51,420 nt of DNA, taken from positions 1 through 51,420 of the forward strand of contig CAMAWV010000004.1 in assembly GCA_945862075.1 (NCBI GenBank). Direction: 5' to 3'. The notes under the pieces are model-generated. The model saw only the letters and a program-made list of their open reading frames with translations, did not search any database and was not told where the DNA came from. This DNA comes from Rickettsia typhi. Lineage in GTDB: Bacteria > Pseudomonadota > Alphaproteobacteria > Rickettsiales > UBA1997. The translations under genes and the position numbers were made by a program. The first letter of the stretch is position 1. Each line of letters begins with the position of its first letter. Shown piece after piece: positions 8,732-16,721 of the stretch.

Positions 8732-9337
8732 ATGACTAAAAAAATCAACATCGCTATTTTAATTTCTGGCACTGGAAGCAATATGCAAGCTTTGGTTAAT
8801 GCCTGCAACTCACCTAATTTTCCTGCAAATGTAGTGCTTGTTATTGCCAATAAACCAACATCGGTAGGGCTTGCTTGGGCAAAAAAGCAAGGGTTAAACA
8901 CTGTGCTTATCGATTCTGCTAAATTTACTTTAAAAGCAAATTCTCGCTTGGCTTTTGAACAAGAACTGCAAAATGTTTTAGAAAAATTTCAGGTTGAGTT
9001 AATTTGTTTGGCTGGTTTTATGCGATTATTAACAGGCTGGTTTATAGAGCAATGGCCACAAAAAATCATTAATATTCACCCTTCTTTACTGCCTAATTTT
9101 AAAGGGGCTAATGCAGTTTTTGATGCCTTGCAAGCCAAAGCTTCATTAACTGGCTGCACCACTCATTTTGTAGTAGAAGAAATGGATGCAGGGCCAATAA
9201 TTTTACAAAAATCTGTGCCAATTAACCCAAGCGATAATCTAGAATCTTTAAAATCTAAAATTTTACAACAAGAACATCAAATTTATCCAGAAACTGTAAA
9301 AATTGTTTGCAATAAAATTTTAGATAAAATAAAATAA
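8732..9337 (+). CDS. purN: Phosphoribosylglycinamide formyltransferase
   Basis: PurN transfers a formyl group from 10-formyl-THF to GAR. The 201-residue protein has the N-terminal ILISGTGSNMQAL and the catalytic region LAGFMRLLTGWF with INIHPSLLPNFKG (Asn-His). It carries T-x-H as CTTHFVVEEMDAGPII, with the catalytic aspartate in EEMDAGP. Full length and intact. It is the last pur gene of this run. Confidence 0.96.
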   Translation: MTKKINIAILISGTGSNMQALVNACNSPNFPANVVLVIANKPTSVGLAWAKKQGLNTVLIDSAKFTLKANSRLAFEQELQNVLEKFQVELICLAGFMRLLTGWFIEQWPQKIINIHPSLLPNFKGANAVFDALQAKASLTGCTTHFVVEEMDAGPIILQKSVPINPSDNLESLKSKILQQEHQIYPETVKIVCNKILDKIK

Positions 9338-9360
9338 TTTCAAATTTATATTTTTTATCC

Positions 9361-9924
9361 ATGACAACACCTCTGCCTTTAATCATCTATCCAAACCCAA
9401 TATTAAAGCAAAAATCACAACCAGTTCTTGAGATAAACCAAGAAATAAAAGATTTAACAGAAAGAATGTTTAGCACAATGTATCAAGAAGGCGGTATTGG
9501 GCTAGCTGCTGTGCAAGTTGGAGTGTTAAAAAGAATAATTGTTTGCGATTTAACCTATAAAATTAAAAACCATCATCACCATCATCATCACGAAAATTGC
9601 CATCATGATCTTGAAATTATTAATTCGAATAAACAATGTTTTATAAATCCAATAATTATAAACTCTTCTCACGAAACTTTTGTTTGTCAAGAAGGTTGCT
9701 TATCTTTTCCAGATATTAGAGCCGATGTTATTCGGCCAAAAACAGTTGTTGTTTCTTATTTAAATCTAGATGGCAATCAACAAGAAATAGAGCTCACCAA
9801 TTTAGCTTCTACTTGTATTCAGCACGAAATAGATCATCTAAACGGTGTTGTTTTTGTTGATTACTTATCTAAACTAAAAAAAGATATTCTTCTTAAAAAA
9901 CTTCTTAAAAATGGCAAATTATAG
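9361..9924 (+). CDS. def: Peptide deformylase with a histidine-rich insertion
   Basis: Def removes the N-formyl group from nascent proteins. All three motifs are present: GIGLAAVQ (45-52), EGCLSFP (111-117) with the metal-ligand Cys, and QHEIDH (154-159) with the two metal-ligand His and catalytic Glu. The 187-residue length is slightly long. Between motif 1 and motif 2 a loop carries seven consecutive histidines (71-77) followed by HH (81-82), encoded by mixed CAT/CAC codons. Its last 14 bases overlap the start of the gspF-type gene. Unusually it is not next to fmt. Confidence 0.95.
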   Translation: MTTPLPLIIYPNPILKQKSQPVLEINQEIKDLTERMFSTMYQEGGIGLAAVQVGVLKRIIVCDLTYKIKNHHHHHHHENCHHDLEIINSNKQCFINPIIINSSHETFVCQEGCLSFPDIRADVIRPKTVVVSYLNLDGNQQEIELTNLASTCIQHEIDHLNGVVFVDYLSKLKKDILLKKLLKNGKL

Positions 9925-11110
9925 TTATAAAGCCATCGATCCCGATGGCAAATATATTAAAGGCAAAATCTCGGCAGAAAATCCTTCCGATTTAATGTCT
10001 TTGTTAAAAAATTCTTCTTTAGAACTCATTTCTTATAAAGAAGAAAAAATAAAATCCACTTTTTCTTTAAGAAAAAACATCACCACTCAAGAACTTATTA
10101 GTATTTTTATTCACCTCGAACAACTAGACAAAGCTGGCGTTTCAATTATTGATGCCATCCAAGATTTACGCGATACCACCGATTCTAATGCCATAAGAAG
10201 CATAATGCAAGAAATATACGAATCTATTAAAAATGGTAATATGTTTTCAGAATCTATCGCTAAAAGACAAGATATTTTTAAAGCAACTTATGTAGGGCTT
10301 ATTGCCATGGGCGAAAAAACTGGCACTCTATCAAATGCCTTTATTAGCATTGTAGAAGATATCAAATGGAACATCGAAATTAAAAGAAAAACTAGAAAAG
10401 CTTTAGTCGGTCCGCTGTTTGGTTTATTACTAATGTTTGCAGTTATGGGCATCATGACATCTGTTGTTGTACCAAAAGTTACAGGGTTTTTATCGGCACA
10501 AAATATTGAGTTACCACTCATGACAGTTTCTCTCATTGCTTTTTCGAATTTTGCTCAAAAATACTGGCTTTTAATTATAATGCTACCAGTAATATTTATA
10601 TCAGTCATTAAAATGCTTGCTCGAAATAAAAATTTAGCAGTGAGAATCGATTTTTTAAAACTACGTATACCAATTTTTGGCAATATTATTGTTAAAATTG
10701 AATCCGCTAAATTTTGTCAATTTTTTTCTATTACATTTAAAAGTGGTTTAGGTGTGTTAGAATGCCTCGAATCTTCTAGTATCGCTCTAAAAAACAAGGC
10801 TATCAAAGAAGCAATTTTATATGTTAAACAACAAGTTTCCGAAGGACAATCATTATCTTATGCCATTTCTACTACCGAGTTTTTTCCGAGCTTGGTTGTT
10901 CGAATGTTTAAAATCGGCGAAGATAGTGGTAACATGGAAAACTCACTGAAAAATATTAAATATTTTTACGATAAAGAAATAAACGATTCTATCGATAGAA
11001 TAGTTAGCATGATTCAACCAACTATTACCATTGTAATGGGCGGTATGATAGCCTGGATTTCTATTGCAGTGTTTGGTCCAATTTACAGCACTTTTTCATC
11101 TTTAAAATAA
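9911..11110 (+). CDS. Type II secretion/pilus assembly inner-membrane protein (GspF/PilC family)
   Basis: The 399-residue protein starts ANYSYKAIDPDGKYIKGKI, the usual GspF/PilC opening, and contains two T2SSF repeats. The first covers about 60-190 (FIHLEQLDKAGVSIIDAIQDL, then YVGLIAMGEKTGTL); the second covers about 265-395 (FCQFFSITFKSGLGVLECL, then VVRMFKIGEDSGNMENSL). Membrane segments fall near 160-190, 215-235 and 370-395. The protein would sit at the base of a type II secretion or type IV pilus machine. No partner genes (gspE, gspG, pilin) are in the window. It starts within def (14-base overlap) and its stop overlaps the bioD start by one base. Confidence 0.9.
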   Translation: MANYSYKAIDPDGKYIKGKISAENPSDLMSLLKNSSLELISYKEEKIKSTFSLRKNITTQELISIFIHLEQLDKAGVSIIDAIQDLRDTTDSNAIRSIMQEIYESIKNGNMFSESIAKRQDIFKATYVGLIAMGEKTGTLSNAFISIVEDIKWNIEIKRKTRKALVGPLFGLLLMFAVMGIMTSVVVPKVTGFLSAQNIELPLMTVSLIAFSNFAQKYWLLIIMLPVIFISVIKMLARNKNLAVRIDFLKLRIPIFGNIIVKIESAKFCQFFSITFKSGLGVLECLESSSIALKNKAIKEAILYVKQQVSEGQSLSYAISTTEFFPSLVVRMFKIGEDSGNMENSLKNIKYFYDKEINDSIDRIVSMIQPTITIVMGGMIAWISIAVFGPIYSTFSSLK

Positions 11111-11763
11111 TGCTCAATACCAAACCTTATCTTGTTTTAGGTATTGGCACTGATGTTGGTAAAACCTTTTTTACCGCCAATTATTGCCATAATTTTCTCA
11201 ATAGTTTTGCCATTAAACCTGTGGCAACTGGTTTTGTGTGTAATGCTAATTTTATAGATCCTAATTCTGATGTTGCTTTACTTTTAAAAGCCATAAAACA
11301 ACCATTAACTTTAAAAAATGTAAATAATATTTGCCTTTATCATCATCCGCTACCTATTTCACCTCATTTAGTTTTAGATATTAATTTTGAGAATTTATTA
11401 AATTTTTGTAAGCAAAAAATACAACAACATAAAAACCAAACCCTTCTTATCGAAACTGCTGGCGGAGTTCTTAGCCCAATCAATAATCGCCAACACTTCT
11501 TACATTTAGCAGAAGCTTTACAAATAGAATGTTTGTTAATTGCTAACAATTATCTTGGAGCCATAACTCACACTCTTGCTAGTATCGAAGCTATTAAAAA
11601 TCGTCAACTCAATTTACAAAAAATCATTATCAATAATCATCAAAACAATAATCAAACCACTAATTGGCAATTTATTAATACTTTGCAAGATTTTTGCCAA
11701 AATAATAATTGGCAACTCAATTTTATCGAGATTAAAAATATCATAAAAAAACTTGATTTATAA
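11110..11763 (+). CDS. bioD: Dethiobiotin synthase
   Basis: BioD closes the ureido ring of dethiobiotin from DAPA, CO2 and ATP. The 217-residue protein starts KPYLVLGIGTDVGKTFFTANY, the characteristic P-loop, and has KPVATGF and LLIETAGGVLSPI, which match the Mg/CO2-binding segments. No other bio gene is present. The C-terminal half is rich in Asn and Gln, like several proteins here, which probably reflects AT pressure. A gap of 59 bases follows before argB. Confidence 0.92.
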   Translation: MLNTKPYLVLGIGTDVGKTFFTANYCHNFLNSFAIKPVATGFVCNANFIDPNSDVALLLKAIKQPLTLKNVNNICLYHHPLPISPHLVLDINFENLLNFCKQKIQQHKNQTLLIETAGGVLSPINNRQHFLHLAEALQIECLLIANNYLGAITHTLASIEAIKNRQLNLQKIIINNHQNNNQTTNWQFINTLQDFCQNNNWQLNFIEIKNIIKKLDL

Positions 11764-11822
11764 ATATTTTGTTTTTTAATTCTAAACTATTGAATATCAA
11801 ACTTTAATTTTATCAAAAAAAA

Positions 11823-12758
11823 ATGACTAACATCTACGAAAAAGATATAATCTCTAACCTAGCTTTACAGCATGCAAGCAAACAAGAATGGGTAAAAAAA
11901 GCCGAAATTCTCTGCGAGGCTTTGCCTTATTTATGTAAATTTTCTGGCGAGACATTTGTTATTAAATTTGGCGGATCCGCCATGGGAAAAGATAATAACT
12001 TAAAAAATTTTGCCAAAAATGTTGTACTTTTAAAACAAATTGGCATAAATCCAATTGTAGTACATGGTGGCGGTCCACAAATTGGGCAAATGCTTGAAAA
12101 ACTCAACATGAAATCAACTTTTATTGACGGCTTAAGAGTAACCGATGCCGATACCGTTGATATAGTTGAAATGGTTTTGGCTGGCTCCATAAACAAAGCA
12201 ATTGTTTCTGAAATTAATCAAGCATCAGGCAAAGCAATTGGTATTTGCGGTAAAGATTGCAATTTTATTAAAGCAAAAAAAGCCACCAAAACCAAAAAAG
12301 ATCCCCACTCCAACATTGAAAAAATTTTAAATTTAGGTTATGTCGGAGAACCTTATTTTGTTGATCCTGCTATGCTTACATTATTTGAAGAATCCGATAT
12401 CATTCCTGTAATTGCTCCAATTGGAGTTGGTGATAATGGCGAAACTTTTAACATTAATGCCGATACTGTAGCTGGAGCAATTGCTTCGGCACTTCATGCT
12501 TCAAAACTCATTATACTTTCTGATGTTGACGGTGTATTGCTACCAAATGGTCAATTAGTAAGCCATTTAAACATTGCCACGGCCAAACAAATGATAAAAG
12601 ACGGCATGATTACTGGTGGCATGATTCCTAAAATTGAAACCTGCATTAATGCCATCGAAAAAAATGTTTCTTATGCTCATATTTTAAACGGTTCAATTGA
12701 TAATATTTTATTAATGGAAATTTTCACTGAAAGCGGTGTTGGAACTATGTTAATTTAA
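11823..12758 (+). CDS. argB: Acetylglutamate kinase
   Basis: ArgB phosphorylates N-acetylglutamate in arginine or ornithine synthesis. The 311-residue amino-acid kinase has FVIKFGGSAMG, VVHGGGPQIG, TDADTVDIVEMVLAG, FNINADTVAGAIASAL and the C-terminal GGMIPKIETCINA, all expected. No other arg gene is present. The presence of argB argues against a strongly reduced Rickettsia-type metabolism. Intact. Confidence 0.95.
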   Translation: MTNIYEKDIISNLALQHASKQEWVKKAEILCEALPYLCKFSGETFVIKFGGSAMGKDNNLKNFAKNVVLLKQIGINPIVVHGGGPQIGQMLEKLNMKSTFIDGLRVTDADTVDIVEMVLAGSINKAIVSEINQASGKAIGICGKDCNFIKAKKATKTKKDPHSNIEKILNLGYVGEPYFVDPAMLTLFEESDIIPVIAPIGVGDNGETFNINADTVAGAIASALHASKLIILSDVDGVLLPNGQLVSHLNIATAKQMIKDGMITGGMIPKIETCINAIEKNVSYAHILNGSIDNILLMEIFTESGVGTMLI

Positions 12759-12778
12759 AAATATATTAATTTGTTAAG

Positions 12779-13261
12779 TTGTCTTTTTTTCTTCTACACA
12801 CAGGTATTAATCTTGCCCTAGGCAAAACATCTCTTCTTGCTTTACAACCAACTTTATTGCAAGATTTAACCATCCATGGCTTTGAACATGTTATAAGAAG
12901 ATTATTAAAAGGCACCAAAAGAAAAAGAGGTCTTTCTAGAGCTCAACAACGAAAACTAATCAACCGCAAAAAAAGATGGTTTGTCGATAACATTATTATG
13001 CATCATCGTAGATTGCAAGAAATTAATCGACAAAAACTTATAAGCTCTACTAGAGAAAGAGCCTTGGCAAGAAAAAAAAATCTACTTAATAATTCTCTAC
13101 AAAAATCTAAACCAAAAGCCAGACCAGAAATCAACAGAACTTGGCAAAATGGTTTAAGTATGCGAGATAGAGGATTAAAAATCAGGGGATCAGTTGATAC
13201 TCGTAAAATACGAGTTCGAAGCAGGTGGCTCACTGTTACAAATAAAAAAGAACCAACATGA
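12779..13261 (+). CDS. Uncharacterised highly basic protein coupled to coaBC
   Basis: The frame starts at a TTG (12779), because the only preceding in-frame codons after a stop contain no ATG. The first in-frame ATG is at about residue 74, which would discard a well-formed N-terminus. The stop overlaps the coaBC ATG (ATGA at 13258-13261), which supports real translation. The 160-residue product has a short hydrophobic opening and then a long Arg/Lys-rich region (RRLLKGTKRKRGLSRAQQRK and similar), so it is strongly basic and may bind nucleic acid or ribosomes. I do not recognise a family. Confidence 0.6.
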   Translation: MSFFLLHTGINLALGKTSLLALQPTLLQDLTIHGFEHVIRRLLKGTKRKRGLSRAQQRKLINRKKRWFVDNIIMHHRRLQEINRQKLISSTRERALARKKNLLNNSLQKSKPKARPEINRTWQNGLSMRDRGLKIRGSVDTRKIRVRSRWLTVTNKKEPT

Positions 13262-14472
13262 CAAAAAAAATTTTACTTATTATTACTGGTGGCGTTGCTT
13301 GTTATAAAAGCCTTGAACTAATTCGTTTACTACAAAAACAAAATTATTTAGTTGAGGTTATTCTTACCGATTCTGCCATGCAATTTATTACTCCACTTTT
13401 AGTAAAAAGCATCACAACTCAAACAGTTTATACTAAACTTTTTAGCGATAATGGCATAGAACACATCAAGCTTAGCAAAGAGGCGAATTTGGTAGTTATA
13501 GCACCTGCTACTGCCGACTTTTTAGCTAAAATGGCTAATGGCTTTGCAAACGATTTAGCATCGGCAACTATGCTTGCCAACCAAACACCTACAATTATTT
13601 CTCCAGCAATGAATACCAATATGTGGAACAACCCAGCCACTCAAAAAAACTTAACTTTTTTACAGCAAAATAATTTATTACATTTTTTACCTCCAAAAAT
13701 TGGCTTACTAGCTTGTCAAGAATATGGTACTGGCAAAATGTGGGAACCTAGCGAAATTTATCAGGCTATCACTAGTTTTTTTGATATTTCACAACTCTCA
13801 AAACACAACCTTTATCAAAAAGCTTTACTTGGTAAAAAAATTATCATAACCGCTGGCTCCACCCATGAAAACATCGACCCGGTAAGGTTTATCGGCAATA
13901 AATCTTCTGGAAAACAAGCAATAGCTATCGCTAATATTTTGCATTTTTTAGGGGCAGAAATTTTGTTTATTTATGGTAATATAAACCAAGAAATACCCCA
14001 TTATTTTTCAGCAATCCACACCGCAACCGCTCAAGAAATGCTTAACATAGTTGAGAAAAATCTAACAAATACAGATATTTTTATTGGCTGTGCGGCAGTT
14101 GCCGATTTTAAAGTTACCAATTCCGCCAAACAAAAAATTAAAAAACAAAATCAAACTAATTTAACCTTATACCTAGAGCCAAATCCCGATATTTTACAAA
14201 CAGTAGGATTATCTAAAAATCGCCCCAAAATGGTTATTGGCTTTGCGGCAGAAAGCGAAAATTTAATTGATTTTGGCAAGCAAAAATTAGTTACTAAAAA
14301 TTGCAATTTAATTATTGCAAATAATATTGAAAATGGTAGTATTTTTGGCTCTAATAACACCGATGCTTGTTTTATCGAAAAAAATAAGCACACAAATCTA
14401 GGTAAAATCAGCAAACAACAGCTTGCTTTTTATTTGGCTCAAAAAATATTATCTAATTTTGAAATGCTATAA
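13258..14472 (+). CDS. coaBC: Bifunctional phosphopantothenoylcysteine decarboxylase / phosphopantothenate-cysteine ligase
   Basis: CoaBC makes 4'-phosphopantetheine from phosphopantothenate and cysteine for coenzyme A. The N-terminal flavin decarboxylase half (about 1-180) has LIITGGVACYKSLELIR, APATADFLAKMANGFANDL and SPAMNTNMW. The C-terminal CTP-dependent ligase half has ITAGSTHENIDPVRFIGNKS, GCAAVADFK and VIGFAAES. The 404-residue length is normal. It is translationally coupled to the upstream basic protein and followed by a DUF2610-like gene. Confidence 0.96.
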   Translation: MTKKILLIITGGVACYKSLELIRLLQKQNYLVEVILTDSAMQFITPLLVKSITTQTVYTKLFSDNGIEHIKLSKEANLVVIAPATADFLAKMANGFANDLASATMLANQTPTIISPAMNTNMWNNPATQKNLTFLQQNNLLHFLPPKIGLLACQEYGTGKMWEPSEIYQAITSFFDISQLSKHNLYQKALLGKKIIITAGSTHENIDPVRFIGNKSSGKQAIAIANILHFLGAEILFIYGNINQEIPHYFSAIHTATAQEMLNIVEKNLTNTDIFIGCAAVADFKVTNSAKQKIKKQNQTNLTLYLEPNPDILQTVGLSKNRPKMVIGFAAESENLIDFGKQKLVTKNCNLIIANNIENGSIFGSNNTDACFIEKNKHTNLGKISKQQLAFYLAQKILSNFEML

Positions 14473-14481
14473 AAAAAACCT

Positions 14482-14832
14482 ATGAAAATAAAATCATTCA
14501 CCATCAACACAATCAATAATTTTAGTATACCATTACACATTGGCGAACCTAATAAAGATGCCTCACCACTTGAGTTTCAAGCTAGATATCTTGCCAAAAA
14601 TTATAATTTAAATTTACCACCAGAAATTTTTGAAAGTTTCAATAGTTTTAATGAAGTTGCTAAAGCTCTAAAAATTCCTCTACCAGTATTAATTGATTAT
14701 GCATTAAACAAAATAACTCAAAAAAATGATCTTAAAAAAATGGCTCAAAATCAACTAGAAATAGCTAAAAATATTCGAAAAAAACCTATTTTTTCACAAC
14801 CAAAAAACAACAATCAATCAAATGAAAAATAA
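14482..14832 (+). CDS. DUF2610-like small protein
   Basis: The 116-residue protein has PLHIGEPNKDASPLEFQARY, LPPEIFESFNSFNEVAKALK and LPVLIDYALNKI. From memory this pattern (IGEPxxxxxPLxFQxxWL...PxEVMD) resembles the rickettsial DUF2610 family, whose function is unknown. The C-terminal 30 residues are lysine- and asparagine-rich and probably disordered. It overlaps the ddl start by 11 bases. The match supports a rickettsial affiliation but needs a profile search. Confidence 0.6.
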   Translation: MKIKSFTINTINNFSIPLHIGEPNKDASPLEFQARYLAKNYNLNLPPEIFESFNSFNEVAKALKIPLPVLIDYALNKITQKNDLKKMAQNQLEIAKNIRKKPIFSQPKNNNQSNEK

Positions 14833-15745
14833 ACACATTGCCGTTTTAATGGGAGGCTTTAATTCCGAAAGAGAAATTTCTTTAAAAACTGGAGAAGCAG
14901 TTTATCAAGCCCTGCAAGAACTTGGCTACCAAACCACAAAACTCGATTTTTCACATCAAATTATCAATGATTTGCTAAAAATTAAACCACACATTGTATT
15001 TAATGCTCTGCACGGTTACGGTGGTGAAGATGGCAGAATACAAGGAATGCTCGATATCATGAAAATCCCCTACACCCACTCTGGTTTACTTGCTTCTGCT
15101 TTATGTATAAACAAAAACATCACTCACCAAATTTGCCAAAACAACAACATTAAAACCGCCCAACATGAATTATTACATCAAGGGCAAGATACTTTAAATC
15201 AACAAAAATTAGCCGCTTTTACTTCTGGTTTTGTGCTAAAACCACTTAATGAAGGCTCTAGTATTGGAGTTGAAGTAATGAAACACCCCGATAATTATAA
15301 TTTTGCTAACTATCAATGGCAACACGGCAACACCATTTTGGTTGAACAATATTTATCAGGGCAAGAGCTTGATGTGGCCGTTATTAACGGCAAAGCTCTA
15401 GGAGTTTTAGAAGTAAAACCAAGTGGTGATTTTTACGATTACGAATGCAAATACACTCCCGGTCTTACTCAATATTTAATGCCAGCTCCAATTAGCCATG
15501 ATCAATATCAAGAAATATTACTTCTAGCCGAAAAATCTGCTAAAGTTTTTGGTTGTCAAAAACTTTGCCGAATCGAATTTATCTTAAACAACAACAAAAA
15601 CGGTGATAATAAAATTTATTTACTCGAAATAAATACTCATCCAGGCTTTACATCTACTTCTATTGTGCCAAAAATAGCTAATTATGTAGGTATTTCTTTT
15701 AACCAAATTGTGCAAATGTTACTTGATTCTGCCTCACATGATTAA
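14822..15745 (+). CDS. ddl: D-alanine-D-alanine ligase
   Basis: Ddl makes the D-Ala-D-Ala dipeptide for peptidoglycan. The 307-residue ATP-grasp enzyme has VLMGGFNSEREISLKTG, NALHGYGGEDGRIQGMLD, KPLNEGSSIGVEV and LEINTHPGFTSTSIVPKIA. It sits directly before ftsQ, as in the usual dcw arrangement. murB and murC are absent from this position. Its presence implies that peptidoglycan precursors are made. Confidence 0.96.
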   Translation: MKNKHIAVLMGGFNSEREISLKTGEAVYQALQELGYQTTKLDFSHQIINDLLKIKPHIVFNALHGYGGEDGRIQGMLDIMKIPYTHSGLLASALCINKNITHQICQNNNIKTAQHELLHQGQDTLNQQKLAAFTSGFVLKPLNEGSSIGVEVMKHPDNYNFANYQWQHGNTILVEQYLSGQELDVAVINGKALGVLEVKPSGDFYDYECKYTPGLTQYLMPAPISHDQYQEILLLAEKSAKVFGCQKLCRIEFILNNNKNGDNKIYLLEINTHPGFTSTSIVPKIANYVGISFNQIVQMLLDSASHD

Positions 15746-16556
15746 CAAACAACGCAGAATCATTATTAAAATCAAAAAAACTTTTACAACATCAATTATT
15801 TTATTATTTTTACTAATAATTTGTGGAATTTTAGGTTTAAGCATTCATAAACCAGATTTTTTAACTAAAATCACCACCAATGCATTAAATTCGACATTTT
15901 TTTTTCAACCGCTAAAAATTATCATCACTGGTAATAATAAAATTAGCAATCAAGAAATCATTGATATAACAAAAAACTACCTCGATCAAAAATATTCTAG
16001 CAAAATCCATATTTCCAACATCTCTTTAACTGATTTACAAAATACCCTGCAAAATTCGTTACCTTGGCTTAAAACCATCTTTCTAAAACGAACTTTACTT
16101 AATCAACTTTATATCAATATCATCGAATATCAACCAATCGCTTTATGGTTTGATGGAGCAGAAAAATTCTTGGTCGATAAAGACGGCGAAATCATCATTT
16201 CCCTTCATAAAATACCAGATTCCGAAAAATCAAATTATGAAAATATGTTAATTTTTTCTGGCTTGGGAGCTAATAAAAACATCAAATCTTTTTTTAATAT
16301 TATTACCATTAACCAAAACATTAGTGGTTTAATTTATTCTGCTCATTGGGTTGGCGAAAGAAGATGGGATATCCGTTTATTCGATGGCACTTTAATTAAA
16401 ATGCCCGAAAATAATATTTATAACGCTTGGCAAAATCTCACCAAAATATATACCAATAATCCTGAGGTAAAAAATTTAAAAACTATCGATTTAAGAATTG
16501 AAAACAAAATATACCTCGAATATCAAAACAAAAAAACCGAAACACATAAAATTTAA
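15738..16556 (+). CDS. ftsQ: Cell division protein FtsQ
   Basis: I choose ATG 15738 (MINKQRRIIIKIKK) over the upstream TTG at 15708. It gives a short basic cytoplasmic tail followed at once by the single membrane segment SIILLFLLIICGILGLS, and only an 8-base overlap with ddl. The 272-residue protein then has a POTRA-like region (PLKIIITGNNKISNQEIIDI) and the beta domain with LLNQLYINIIEYQPIALW and WDIRLFDGTLIKMPE. It links the early and late divisome in the inner membrane. ftsA does not follow; a large helicase gene occupies the next position. Confidence 0.9.
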   Translation: MINKQRRIIIKIKKTFTTSIILLFLLIICGILGLSIHKPDFLTKITTNALNSTFFFQPLKIIITGNNKISNQEIIDITKNYLDQKYSSKIHISNISLTDLQNTLQNSLPWLKTIFLKRTLLNQLYINIIEYQPIALWFDGAEKFLVDKDGEIIISLHKIPDSEKSNYENMLIFSGLGANKNIKSFFNIITINQNISGLIYSAHWVGERRWDIRLFDGTLIKMPENNIYNAWQNLTKIYTNNPEVKNLKTIDLRIENKIYLEYQNKKTETHKI

Positions 16557-16721
16557 TAATTATATAATTTAAAATTATTTTTATAAGCATTTTAATCTAA
16601 TATTTAAATATATCTAAAAATAAGAATCGGTATTAGTTGTATTTTTAAAATTCAAAGTCAAACTTAGCAAACTATAATTTTAAACAAAAATTTCGTTTAT
16701 TAACCAGTATCATAACTAATT

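Noticed and set aside
9571..9591. His-tag or vector contamination in def
   Set aside because: The run lies inside an intact chromosomal gene with native flanks, has irregular codons and no vector sequence.
16557..16721. tRNA or small RNA before the helicase gene
   Set aside because: No cloverleaf, no conserved T-loop sequence and no stable stem were found; it is plain AT-rich leader.
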